From: Azospirillum sp. TSH100 | GTDB lineage: Bacteria > Pseudomonadota > Alphaproteobacteria > Azospirillales > Azospirillaceae | NCBI RefSeq assembly: GCF_004923295.1 | Contig: NZ_CP039634.1 | Location: 1,073,001 to 1,137,000 of the forward strand | Direction: 5' to 3' | DNA: 64,000 nucleotides | Shown here: positions 38,959 to 47,657 of the stretch, one piece after another | Numbering within the stretch: the first letter of the stretch is position 1 | Layout of the letters: each line of letters opens with the position of its first letter | Translations under genes and position numbers: made by a program | The notes under the pieces: model-generated | The model's input: the letters and a program-made list of their open reading frames with translations, nothing else | The model's database searches: none | What the model was told of the DNA's origin: nothing

Positions 38959-40035
38959 TCAGTGCGTCTGCTGGATCGCCGACAGCTGCCACTGTCCGCC
39001 GCGCGGGCGGACGAAGGTCCACAGCTCCGTCGCTTCGGTCGGCTGCGAGGCGTTGCCCTCGATCACCCGGCCGCTGGCGCGGTCCACCGTGACGTCGACC
39101 AGCGAGAAGCGCATGGCGACGGTGGCGTATTCCTGCGCCCCTTCGCGCCAGCCCTCGGCCAGATCACCTTGCAGCAGCCGGATATCGCTGACCTTGTTGA
39201 CCACGCCGCGGCTGCGGTTCTCCGCCAGATCCTCGCTGAAGTAGGAGAACATCTCCGGTGTCGTTACGGCGCGCAGAGTGTCGGCATCCTCCCGCCCGTA
39301 GGCGGTCTGGACGGTGCCGAGCAGCCGCTCGAACGCCTCGAAGTCGGCCGGCTGGATGCCGATCTCGTCGGCCGCCTGACGGCGCGGGGCCGGACCGGCG
39401 TTGCCGCCGCCAATACCGCCAACCGGGTTATAGCCGACATCGGCCGCATCGCGGTTCATCTGGTCGGCCTGCGGACCGCCGGCATAGGCCGGCCGGTTCC
39501 CGCCCAGCGGGCCGCCGACCGCCGCGGTGTTGGCGGTTTGCGAGCGGTTGCGGAAGAAGCGCACGGCCAGCCGGACCAGGAAGACGACCAGCAGGATCTG
39601 CAGGATGAAGCCCAGGATGCCGGCGAAGCTGCCCAGCCCCTCGAAGAAGCCGCCGCCGAACAGCATCGCACCGATGCCGGCGCCGATCAGGCCGCCCATC
39701 AGGCCGGACATGAAGCCGCCGCCGAAGAAGCCGCGCGAGGGGGCCGCCGCCGGGGCGGTGGCAGCGGCGCCGGGGCGCTGCATACCCGGCGATGCCGCCG
39801 GTGCGGTGGAGCGCTCCATCGGCGACACCGCGTTGGGCGCGGTGCTGGTGGCGGCCGGCGCCTCGGTGGTGCGGCTGCCGCGGCTGCCGGACGAGCTGCT
39901 CTTGCCGGCGCGGGCGTCGGCGGTGCCGGCGGCCAGCGCCATCACCAGCGCAACCGCCACGGCGGTCGCAGCGCGGGCGCCGCGCTTCGCTGAAGAGGGG
40001 GCGGAAAGGCTCGAAGGTCGGGTCTTCTCGCTCAT
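38959..40035 (-). CDS. Tim44-like domain membrane protein
   Basis: The protein has about 358 residues. An N-terminal hydrophobic segment (AATAVAVALVMALAAGTADA) could be a signal peptide or anchor. A Ser/Ala/Gly-rich region and a Gly-Phe-rich hydrophobic part follow, then a membrane segment (FILQILLVVFLVRLAVRFF). The C-terminal Tim44/TimA-like domain contains DFEAFERLLGTVQTAYGRED and TTPEMFSYFSEDLAEN. In alphaproteobacteria such proteins are related to the mitochondrial import factor Tim44; their bacterial role is poorly known. The start at MSEKTRPS is preferred over 40056. Confidence 0.8.
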   Translation of the reverse strand: MSEKTRPSSLSAPSSAKRGARAATAVAVALVMALAAGTADARAGKSSSSGSRGSRTTEAPAATSTAPNAVSPMERSTAPAASPGMQRPGAAATAPAAAPSRGFFGGGFMSGLMGGLIGAGIGAMLFGGGFFEGLGSFAGILGFILQILLVVFLVRLAVRFFRNRSQTANTAAVGGPLGGNRPAYAGGPQADQMNRDAADVGYNPVGGIGGGNAGPAPRRQAADEIGIQPADFEAFERLLGTVQTAYGREDADTLRAVTTPEMFSYFSEDLAENRSRGVVNKVSDIRLLQGDLAEGWREGAQEYATVAMRFSLVDVTVDRASGRVIEGNASQPTEATELWTFVRPRGGQWQLSAIQQTH

Positions 40036-40149
40036 GATTATGCTCGCTTGTCGCATCTGGTCGGTTATCCAGCCTTCCCAGATGGGGGTGGTGGCCGTCC
40101 TGTTTAAGAGGCGGTCTCACTTTTTTCGAGCAACAATCAGTGCCGCCGC

Positions 40150-40575
40150 CTAATCGGTCTCACTTTGCAGACTTCCGTCACCGTGCAGAGCGTCGATCGC
40201 CCGACGGTCGCGCTTGGTCGGTCGTCCGGCGCCCGGCTGCTGGAACGGTGCGCGATAGGGGTCCTGAAGCCGTTCCTCCGGCACCGGCGGGGCGAGATCC
40301 TCGTACAGCGCCTGGGCTTCCGGCGCCGGACCGCGCCGGCTTCCCAGCGCCACCACCTTGATGACGCGGATGTGCCGCCCCTGTGCGAAGGTCAGCACGT
40401 CGCCCGGCTTCACCGCCGCATGCGCCTTGGTCACCACCGCCCCCGACAGCCGCACGCCCCCGTCGTTGCACAGCTTGGCGGCAAGGCTGCGGGTCTTGAA
40501 GAAGCGCGCATACCAAAGCCACTTGTCGATCCGCAGCCGGCCGGGGGGTGAGTCGTCGGTGTCGGTGTTGTTCAT
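40150..40575 (-). CDS. S4-domain RNA-binding protein (Hsp15/YrfH type)
   Basis: The 141-residue protein has an N-terminal S4 domain (RLRIDKWLWYARFFKTRSLAAKL, read across two pieces, then LSGAVVTKAHAAVKPGDVL). A basic C-terminal tail follows (GAGRPTKRDRRAIDAL). Hsp15 in E. coli rescues stalled 50S subunits that carry peptidyl-tRNA. The start at 40575 gives the family N-terminus; the frame is open further upstream. It is upstream of the Tim44-like gene on the same strand with a 114-bp gap. Confidence 0.88.
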   Translation of the reverse strand: MNNTDTDDSPPGRLRIDKWLWYARFFKTRSLAAKLCNDGGVRLSGAVVTKAHAAVKPGDVLTFAQGRHIRVIKVVALGSRRGPAPEAQALYEDLAPPVPEERLQDPYRAPFQQPGAGRPTKRDRRAIDALHGDGSLQSETD

Positions 40576-40775
40576 GGGCGTTTCCGTTTGGTGCTTCAGG
40601 TTGTTCGGTCCGCTGCGTTGGCCCCGACCCCGACCCGGATGATTGGCAGAGCTGAAACCGAGGCGGCAGGTGCGGGGGCGCGCCGGTGAAGTCATGTATA
40701 ATTCTGGTGCTGAGGAAGCGGTCTCACCATGGATCAAAGGAGTTCACTCCCGCCACGGCCTGTCGGCTGCTCCCT

Positions 40776-41540
40776 TCATCGCTCCTCCTCGGCATTCTCC
40801 CAGCCCCAGCGGGTCCAGGCGCCGTCGAGGAAGGCGGTCGGGCGGGGCGGGGCGGGGAGGCCGGTACAGGACAGCAGAGATGGCGCGACGCGGCCGGCGC
40901 CCCGGGTCCACCACAGGCTGGCATCCCCACCCAAGGGGCCGGACAGCCGGTCGAGCAGGGCGCGGGTGGAGGGGCTGACGCGCTCCGGTTCCGGACGGCC
41001 GAGGATGGCGAGGCGGGCCGGCAATCCCTCCACGTCGGCAGCGGCACGGCAGGCGTCCGCCGCCAGCGCCTCGGCACGGGACAGCCACGCGGCGCAGGAG
41101 GCGGGCGCGTCGGCGATGTCGAAGCCGACAGGAAGGCCGGCGGCGATGGTGAAGGGATAGGGACGGCCCACCCGGTCGGCGCTGGGCATCCAGACCCCGA
41201 CCAGCGGGGTGGCGCCGCAAAGGCCGGGCGACAGGGCGAAGCGCCAGACCGGGGCCTGGGCGAACAGAGGCTCCCACTCCGCCCCCAGCCGGCGCCCCGC
41301 CTCGCCCAAAGCCGCCGACAGCCAGCGATCCCAGGGGCCGAGGACCGCCCCGGGCAGGCCGTGGCCGACGAAGTCGCCGCGCGCCGGCACCTTGCCGTGG
41401 AAGCCCACCACGGGATCGGCAGCGCCCCCCAAGCCGCCGCCCAAACCGCTGCCGAACCCGCCGCCAATCCCCGGCGCCCGCAACAGAACGGCACCGGCAG
41501 CGGCCAACATCCCCCGTGGTGTCGCGAAACCGGCGGTCAT
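40776..41540 (-). CDS. tagF: Type VI secretion-associated protein TagF
   Basis: TagF proteins are post-translational repressors of type VI secretion. The 254-residue protein shows the family hallmarks GFHGKVPARGDFVGHGLP and WDRWLSAALGEA near the N-terminus, with WMPSADRVGRPYPFTI later. Its ATG overlaps the tssM stop (ATGA), so the two are translated together. An N-terminal run of about 30 residues before the TagF domain is rich in Gly and Ala. It ends the tssL-tssM-tagF set; the next gene on this strand is unrelated. Confidence 0.85.
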   Translation of the reverse strand: MTAGFATPRGMLAAAGAVLLRAPGIGGGFGSGLGGGLGGAADPVVGFHGKVPARGDFVGHGLPGAVLGPWDRWLSAALGEAGRRLGAEWEPLFAQAPVWRFALSPGLCGATPLVGVWMPSADRVGRPYPFTIAAGLPVGFDIADAPASCAAWLSRAEALAADACRAAADVEGLPARLAILGRPEPERVSPSTRALLDRLSGPLGGDASLWWTRGAGRVAPSLLSCTGLPAPPRPTAFLDGAWTRWGWENAEEER

Positions 41541-43645
41541 GGCAGGGCGGCCCGGCTGCGCTGTGTGGATGTCGATTGCGCCAGCACCTCCAACACGCGG
41601 GCGACCAGAACCTCGTCGGGCGGAACCGGGGCGAAACCGACGGTGAACAGGGCGGCCAGATGGTCGCCAAGGGCACGGCGGCGCGGTTCGTTGGCCGGGC
41701 CGGGCAGCATGCGCTGCCAGTCGAGCGCCAGCCATTCCGCCATGGCGCCGGCATCCATCGGCTCCGCCCCGCCGACCATGCGGTAAATGCGCAGGGTCTG
41801 GCGCAGCTGGTCGGGCAAGGCCCAGTCGGCGCGCAGCCGTTCCTCCAGACGCAGGGCGATGCGCGCCAGGAACTGGCTGCGCAGGGCGCGGCGGTAGGCT
41901 TCCTGCGCCGGGGCGGCGATGCGCGCGCCCTGGTACAAACCACCGGCCAGCGCCGGGGCGGCCCAATCCTGTCCTGCCCAATTCTGCGCATTGTCAAAGG
42001 CCAGCGGCAGGGCGCGCAGGGCGTCCAGCGCCGGCAGGATCGCCGCGGGATCAGCATCGTCCACCCGGGCCAGGGCGCGCGGTGGGGCGTCGAGCGGGCG
42101 CAGCGCCACCTCCACCGCCGCGGCGCCGGTGTCGGCGCGCTCCAGCAGGGCGGCGTTGCCGCGGGCGCTGACCAGCCACCAGCCCCCAACCGCCAACCCG
42201 AGCGCCAGCGCGGCGGTGGCGGACAGCAGGGCGCGGCGGCGGCGGTCGCGCTCCACCGCAAGGTCGACCCGGGCGAGGTTGGCCTCCGGAAAGACCAGAT
42301 CGGGCAGCAGCCGTTCGAGGAAATAGGTCGAGGCCGGGCGGCTGTTGTCGGGGGCGAGCAGGGCGAGCGAGGCGTCGGTCTGGGTGGCGCTGGTCAGGTA
42401 GAGGCCGCGCAGGCGCGGCGTCTCCTCGCCATGTTCGGAGCCGAAGACGGTGTCGACGATGTCGGCCAGCGCCGGCTCCAGTTCCGCCACCCGCAGCGGC
42501 AGGGCGAAGGCATCGCCGCGGCGGCGGATGTCCGGTTCCTGGTGCAGCCGATCGAGCAGCCGCTCGTCCAGCCGCCGCACCAGACCGGCATAGAGGTCGC
42601 GGAAGACGGGCAGCGGACCGCCGGCACGGTCTGCGGCGGCCTCGTCGGCCGGCAGGGTCAGGCCCCAGATCTGGCTGCGCGCCTCGCGGTCCAGCGGGTC
42701 GAAGAAGGTGGCGAAGCCGTCCAGCAGGTCGGCCTTGGTCAGCAGCAGATAGACCGGCAGGCGGACGCCCAATTGCACCCGCAGCTCGTTCAGGCGTTGG
42801 CGGATCAGGATGGCGTGGTTGCGCCGATCCGCGTCGCTCCAGTTGGTCAGCTCGGGGATGCTGATGGTCAGCAGGACACCGTTGGCGGGCTGGCGTGGGC
42901 GGTGCTCCTTCAGCAGGTCGAGCAGGCCCGACCACACCCGGCCGTCCACCGCGCGCCGGCTGTCCTGGGTGGTGTAGCGGCCGGCGGTGTCGATCAGAAC
43001 GGCCCGGTCGGTGAACCACCAGTCGCAATTGCGGGTGCCGCCCAGCCCCATGAACGGGCCCGCCAGCGGTTCTGTCACGCTGCCGCCGGGCGTATGGGCG
43101 GGCGTGCGGGCGGCGAGGCCGGTGTTGGCCAGCGCCGTGGTCTTGCCCGAACCGGGGGCGCCGATCACCAGATACCAGGGCAGCTGATAAAGGTAACGAC
43201 CACCCCGGCGCTTGCGCAGTTGGGCCAGCACGCCGTCGAGCCGCTTGCGCACCGCGCCGATCTCTTCCAGCGAGGCCTTCAGCTCGGGATCGCTGCCGGC
43301 GGCCAGCGCCTCCAGCAGGCGGGCGTTGGCTGCGCGCTCGCGGGTGTCGATGCGGCGGTTGACGGTGATCCAGGCGACCAGCGCCAGGACCAGCGGCAGC
43401 AGGCGGATGCTCCAGTCCGGCTGGATGGTCGGCAGCAGATGCGGGGCGAAGGACGCTGCCAGACGGGGCAGCAGCAGCCAGCCGGCCAGACCCAACGCCA
43501 GCGCGCCCGGCAGCGACATCGCCCAGCGGCCGCGGGCGGAGCGGTGTGGCGAGGGGGCGGCGGGCTTGCGCCTGTTTCGGGGGCGACGTTTGACGGTCTG
43601 CTTCGCCGGAGCGGCGCCAGCCTTCTTGGGTCGGGGATCGGCCAT
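41537..43645 (-). CDS. tssM: Type VI secretion protein TssM (IcmF), short form
   Basis: TssM anchors the T6SS membrane complex. The 702-residue protein has two N-terminal membrane segments (about 45-66 and 80-96) and a cytoplasmic NTPase domain with Walker A GAPGSGKTT at about 162-170. DLLDGFATFF-like IcmF motifs and a third membrane segment near 470-492 follow. Family members usually have about 1,100-1,200 residues; here the periplasmic part is only about 210 residues, so the C-terminal half normally contacting TssJ is missing. The stop overlaps the tagF start, so the shortening is not a recent random truncation. Confidence 0.85.
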   Translation of the reverse strand: MADPRPKKAGAAPAKQTVKRRPRNRRKPAAPSPHRSARGRWAMSLPGALALGLAGWLLLPRLAASFAPHLLPTIQPDWSIRLLPLVLALVAWITVNRRIDTRERAANARLLEALAAGSDPELKASLEEIGAVRKRLDGVLAQLRKRRGGRYLYQLPWYLVIGAPGSGKTTALANTGLAARTPAHTPGGSVTEPLAGPFMGLGGTRNCDWWFTDRAVLIDTAGRYTTQDSRRAVDGRVWSGLLDLLKEHRPRQPANGVLLTISIPELTNWSDADRRNHAILIRQRLNELRVQLGVRLPVYLLLTKADLLDGFATFFDPLDREARSQIWGLTLPADEAAADRAGGPLPVFRDLYAGLVRRLDERLLDRLHQEPDIRRRGDAFALPLRVAELEPALADIVDTVFGSEHGEETPRLRGLYLTSATQTDASLALLAPDNSRPASTYFLERLLPDLVFPEANLARVDLAVERDRRRRALLSATAALALGLAVGGWWLVSARGNAALLERADTGAAAVEVALRPLDAPPRALARVDDADPAAILPALDALRALPLAFDNAQNWAGQDWAAPALAGGLYQGARIAAPAQEAYRRALRSQFLARIALRLEERLRADWALPDQLRQTLRIYRMVGGAEPMDAGAMAEWLALDWQRMLPGPANEPRRRALGDHLAALFTVGFAPVPPDEVLVARVLEVLAQSTSTQRSRAALP

Positions 43646-43655
43646 GGCGGGCGCC

Positions 43656-44987
43656 CTAATGCGGATAGAGGCGGATGTCGATCCGCCGGTTGGCGTCGCG
43701 CCCGGCCGCCGTGTCGTTCAACGCGACAGGTTCCTGGTCGCCATGGCCCTCGGCCGACAGGCGGGCGGGCGGCAGCGAACGCTCCAGCAGCTTGCGCACC
43801 GCTTCGGCGCGGGCGTCGGTCAAAACCTGCGCGGTGGGAAGGCGGCCTCCGGGCGGGGGCTGGTCGTCGGTGTGGGCGACCACCAGGACGCTTCCGTGCT
43901 CCGCCGCCAGGGTCTGGCCGACCCGCTCGACGATGGCGCGGTGGCGGGCCCTCACGGCGTCGCTGCCGGTGGCGAACATCGCCGCCGCCGGGATGCGGAT
44001 GACCAGCGCACCATCCTCTCCCGCCAGCACCTCGACGGCGCCGGTGCGGATTTCCGGTGCGAGCTGGCCGGTGATGCGGGCGATCAAAGCCGGGCCGGCG
44101 GTGGGCGGCGGCGGCGGGACCAGCCGGGCGATTTCGATCGTGCGGTCGGGCAGCAGGGCCGCTATGCGGGCGATCACCGGTTCCGCCTGCCGGTCGAGGG
44201 CGCCGGCGAGATGGACGTAGAGGCCGGACAGGCCGAGCACCACCACCGCCCAGACGATCCAGCCCGACCCATTGCCGATCAGGGTGCTGCCCAACGAGGT
44301 GCCGAGCGGCCGGAACGGTTCCGACACCCCTGCCCAGGCCGGCGACAGCTCCACCGCCACGTCGCCGCGGGCGCGGCGCAGGACGCGGTACAGCTCGTCG
44401 CGCAGGCGGGCGAGGTCGTGGGCGCCGCCGGGCTTGTCGCGGAAACGGCCCTCGAAGCCCAGCGACAGGCAGGCGTAGAACAGCTCCAGCGCCTGGCGGT
44501 GGCGGCGCGGATCGCCCAGCATGCCGTCGAGCAGGTCGAAGAAACGCACGCCGGCACCCGGCTCAGCCGCCGCCCCACCATGACCGGCGGCACGGGCGAC
44601 ATCGTCCAAGGTGGCGGAAAGCGCGATGCGGGCGGAGCGGATTTCGTCCGGGTCGAGGCCGGCGGCGGATGCGGCGTGGTCGAAGCGCTCCAATGCGGCG
44701 GTGACGGCGGCGCGCGGCTGGTCGGTCAGGCTGCGGTCGCGCAGCGCACCGGCCAGCGCCAGCACCGGGGCGGCGAGGCTGAGCAGCGGGTTGAGGGGGG
44801 ACGGGCCCGGGGCGTCCGACCGGCCGGCGCCCGAAAGCGGAGCGGCGGGCAGAGCGGCGGGCTGAGCGGGATCGGCGGGGGCGTCGGTGGCCAGGGCGGC
44901 GAGAACGGCGGCGAGCGGACGCTCGTCCGTCTCCGCCATGTCCGTCTCCGCCATGTCCAATCCGTCCAGTCGCTCGTCCGCCTGCAT
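43656..44987 (-). CDS. tssL: Type VI secretion protein TssL with C-terminal OmpA-like domain
   Basis: The 443-residue protein has a low-complexity N-terminus and the DotU/TssL cytoplasmic domain with the signature YACLSLGFEGRFR. One membrane segment (about 241-262, GWIVWAVVVLGLSGLYVHL) and a periplasmic OmpA-type peptidoglycan-binding domain follow, with VAHTDDQPPPGGRLP and ANRRIDIRLYP. TssL forms the T6SS trans-envelope complex with TssM and TssJ. It lies 10 nt before tssM and 70 nt after the penicillin-binding protein gene on the same strand. Confidence 0.88.
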   Translation of the reverse strand: MQADERLDGLDMAETDMAETDERPLAAVLAALATDAPADPAQPAALPAAPLSGAGRSDAPGPSPLNPLLSLAAPVLALAGALRDRSLTDQPRAAVTAALERFDHAASAAGLDPDEIRSARIALSATLDDVARAAGHGGAAAEPGAGVRFFDLLDGMLGDPRRHRQALELFYACLSLGFEGRFRDKPGGAHDLARLRDELYRVLRRARGDVAVELSPAWAGVSEPFRPLGTSLGSTLIGNGSGWIVWAVVVLGLSGLYVHLAGALDRQAEPVIARIAALLPDRTIEIARLVPPPPPTAGPALIARITGQLAPEIRTGAVEVLAGEDGALVIRIPAAAMFATGSDAVRARHRAIVERVGQTLAAEHGSVLVVAHTDDQPPPGGRLPTAQVLTDARAEAVRKLLERSLPPARLSAEGHGDQEPVALNDTAAGRDANRRIDIRLYPH

Positions 44988-45057
44988 CTGTCGTCCGCTG
45001 TGGGGAAATCCGGGGGAGGTATAGCAGGGTCGGGGCGCCGGGGGGAACTGACGCCTC

Positions 45058-47457
45058 CTACCGCCCCCCGCTGTGGCTGTAGTCGTACTGCACCCGCGGT
45101 GCCGTTCCGGAACCGCCGGCGATCTTTTCGATCAGCGAGCCGATGCCGCCACCGGACCGCGCATCCGCCGACGCCATCGGCACGCCGCCGGGGGGCACGA
45201 CGCCCGGCTGCAGGCTTCCCGGCGGCGGGCTCCAGGCGGGGGCGCCGTCCAGGCCGGGGAGCGGGCGGGCGGGCTTGCCGGCATGGGCGTCCAGCATGAA
45301 CTCGCGCCACAGCTTGGCCGGCAGCGTGCCGCCGGTGACCTTCTTCATCGCCTCGTTGTTGTCGTTGCCCAGCCAGACGCCGGCGACCAGATCGGCGGTG
45401 AAGCCGACGAACCAGGCGTCGTGATAGTCCTGGGTGGTGCCGGACTTGGCCGCCGCCGGCCGGTTCAGCTTCGCGCTGCGGCCGGTGCCGTACTCCAGCA
45501 CGCCGGTCATCATCTGCGACAGCTGCACCGCATGGGAGGGATCGACCACCGCCGCACCGCCGCCGCCCTGGCGCCGGTAGAGCACGGCGCCGTCGCGCCC
45601 CTTGATCTCGGTGATGGCATAGGCCCAGACCGGGACGCCGCGGTTGGCGATGCCGGCATAGGCGCGCACCAGCTCCAGCGGTGTCACCTCGCTGGTGCCG
45701 AGGCCCAGCGACAGGTCGCGGGTCAGTGGCGACGAGATGCCGAGGTTCGACGCGATGCGCCGCACCCGGTCGGTGCCGACCTTGTCGATCAGCCGTGCCG
45801 TCGCGGTGTTGGAGGAATGGGCGAGCGCCGCGGCCAGCGTGATGCTGCCGCGATACTTACCGTCATAGTTGCCGGGGCTCCAGTTGCCAAGCTGGACCGG
45901 GGCGTCGTCGATCATGCTGTCGGGGCTCCAGCCGGCCTCGAGCGCGGCCAGATAGACGAAGGGCTTGAAGGCCGATCCGGGCTGACGCAACGCCTGGGTG
46001 GCGCGGTTGAACTCGCTGCTGTCGTAATCGCGGCCGCCGACCAGGGCGCGCACCGCCCCGTCGGGGCTCATTGCGACCAGCGCCCCCTGGCGGACATTGG
46101 CGGCGACGCCGGGGCCGGCAAGCAGGGCCTCCAGCCGTTGTTCGGCGGCGCGCTGCATCTTCAGGTCCAGCGTGGTGCGGACGATCACGTCGCCATGGTC
46201 GGGACCGGCGAAGCCCGGCACCAGATCGGTCACCCAGTCGGCGAAATAGCGGCCGTCGCCGCCGGGCTTGCGCTTGGGCGACGGCTTGGCGGTGCGGGCT
46301 GCGTCATACTGCGCCTGGGTGAGGTAGCCGGCGTCCAGCATCGCCGCCATCACCACCCGTGCCCGCTCCGCCGATTCGTCGGGGTTGGAGCTGGGGGCGT
46401 AGCGCGACGGCGCCTTCAGCAGGCCGGCCAGCACGGCCGATTCGCGGACGTCGACCTCGGTCGCCGGCTTGCCGAAATAGGTGCGCGCGGCTGCGTCCAC
46501 CCCGAAGGTGCCGGCGCCGAGATAGACGCGGTTCAGATAGGCGGTGAGGATCTGGTCCTTGGTGAAGCGGCTCTCCAGCCAGAGCGCCAGCATGGCTTCC
46601 TGAATCTTGCGCTTCAGCGATTTCTCGGGCGTCAGAAACAGGTTCTTGGCGAGCTGCTGGGTGATGGTGGAGCCACCCTGCACCGCCCGGCCGGAGCGCC
46701 AGTTGACGTAGACCGCGCGGGCGAGACCCAGCGGGTCGATGCCGAAATGGCTGTAGAAGCGGCGGTCCTCGATCGCCAGCACCGCCCCCACCAGATGCGG
46801 CGGCAGGTCGCGCACGCTGAGCGTCGTGCCGTGCAGGTCGCCGAAGCGGGCGAACTCGCTGCCGTCGGCGGCAAGCACCGTGATCGAGGCGCGCCGCTCG
46901 AACTGCGCCACCTTGGAGATGTCCGGCAGGTCGAGCGCGAACCAGGCCAGCACCGCCCCGAGAGCGATGCCGCACCAGATGGCGGCGACGAGGCCCCATT
47001 GCACCAGCCGTTTCATCCAGCCACTGCCTTTGCCCCCATTGTTGCGGGGCGGCTGCGGCGCCCGGCCGGGGCGCCCGCTCGGCGGGGACGGTGGTTGCGG
47101 CGGCTGGTTACCACCGGACCGGCGGGCAGGCGGCTTCGGTTTCGGCAAGGAGATCCTTGGAAGCGAAATGGACGGCAAGCCGAAGGACGGCAGCTTGAAG
47201 GCTGGCAGACCGCGGGACCGGCGGGGCTGCTGCTTGTACGGCGTGGCCGGCGGTGCGGCAGAGGGCGGAAACTTGCGGCGCGGCTTGTTCCGGCCAAGCT
47301 TGGACAGCCGGTCGCGGGCAAGATCGGCCGCCTTGGCGGCCAGCGCGCGGGTGACCTCGCCAGCCGTCAGACGGTCGAGCGCTGACGGATCTTCGCGGGT
47401 GCGGATCGGACGGGGGCCGGCGTAGAGCTGGCTGGCCCTGCGCTGGTCCGGGCCCAT
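45058..47457 (-). CDS. Class A penicillin-binding protein (PBP1A type)
   Basis: A bifunctional peptidoglycan glycosyltransferase/transpeptidase. The 799-residue protein has a long, Pro/Arg/Lys-rich cytoplasmic N-terminus and one membrane anchor (GLVAAIWCGIALGAVLAWF). The GT51 domain has EDRRFYSHFGID and GGSTITQQLAKNLF. The transpeptidase carries SxxK in GSAFKPF, SSN in HSSNTA and KSGTT. The start at ATG 47457 is uncertain; GTG 47484 is in frame. It precedes tssL on the same strand, so cotranscription with the T6SS set is possible. Confidence 0.88.
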   Translation of the reverse strand: MGPDQRRASQLYAGPRPIRTREDPSALDRLTAGEVTRALAAKAADLARDRLSKLGRNKPRRKFPPSAAPPATPYKQQPRRSRGLPAFKLPSFGLPSISLPRISLPKPKPPARRSGGNQPPQPPSPPSGRPGRAPQPPRNNGGKGSGWMKRLVQWGLVAAIWCGIALGAVLAWFALDLPDISKVAQFERRASITVLAADGSEFARFGDLHGTTLSVRDLPPHLVGAVLAIEDRRFYSHFGIDPLGLARAVYVNWRSGRAVQGGSTITQQLAKNLFLTPEKSLKRKIQEAMLALWLESRFTKDQILTAYLNRVYLGAGTFGVDAAARTYFGKPATEVDVRESAVLAGLLKAPSRYAPSSNPDESAERARVVMAAMLDAGYLTQAQYDAARTAKPSPKRKPGGDGRYFADWVTDLVPGFAGPDHGDVIVRTTLDLKMQRAAEQRLEALLAGPGVAANVRQGALVAMSPDGAVRALVGGRDYDSSEFNRATQALRQPGSAFKPFVYLAALEAGWSPDSMIDDAPVQLGNWSPGNYDGKYRGSITLAAALAHSSNTATARLIDKVGTDRVRRIASNLGISSPLTRDLSLGLGTSEVTPLELVRAYAGIANRGVPVWAYAITEIKGRDGAVLYRRQGGGGAAVVDPSHAVQLSQMMTGVLEYGTGRSAKLNRPAAAKSGTTQDYHDAWFVGFTADLVAGVWLGNDNNEAMKKVTGGTLPAKLWREFMLDAHAGKPARPLPGLDGAPAWSPPPGSLQPGVVPPGGVPMASADARSGGGIGSLIEKIAGGSGTAPRVQYDYSHSGGR

Positions 47458-47523
47458 GGGATGGTCCGGTCGGTCGGCGGTCACGGCGCGCTCGCTTAGC
47501 CCCGTCAGGTCTGTGTGATGAGT

Positions 47524-47540
47524 GCGGGAAGCGTTCCCGC
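47524..47540. other. Small hairpin between the kinase and penicillin-binding protein genes
   Basis: A 7-bp stem GCGGGAA/TTCCCGC with a 3-nt loop lies in the 200-bp gap between the two minus-strand genes. It has no T tract, so its role is open. Confidence 0.35.
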
Positions 47541-47657
47541 TTCGATCCTCATACGCCCACTGCCGCTTCCCCGGAAGGCCGGTCGGAAGCCGGCGATTAT
47601 TTGTCTCCCGACCGTGGCGAAAGGATGACGCTATCCGAAATTTCGGGGGTGGGGAAT

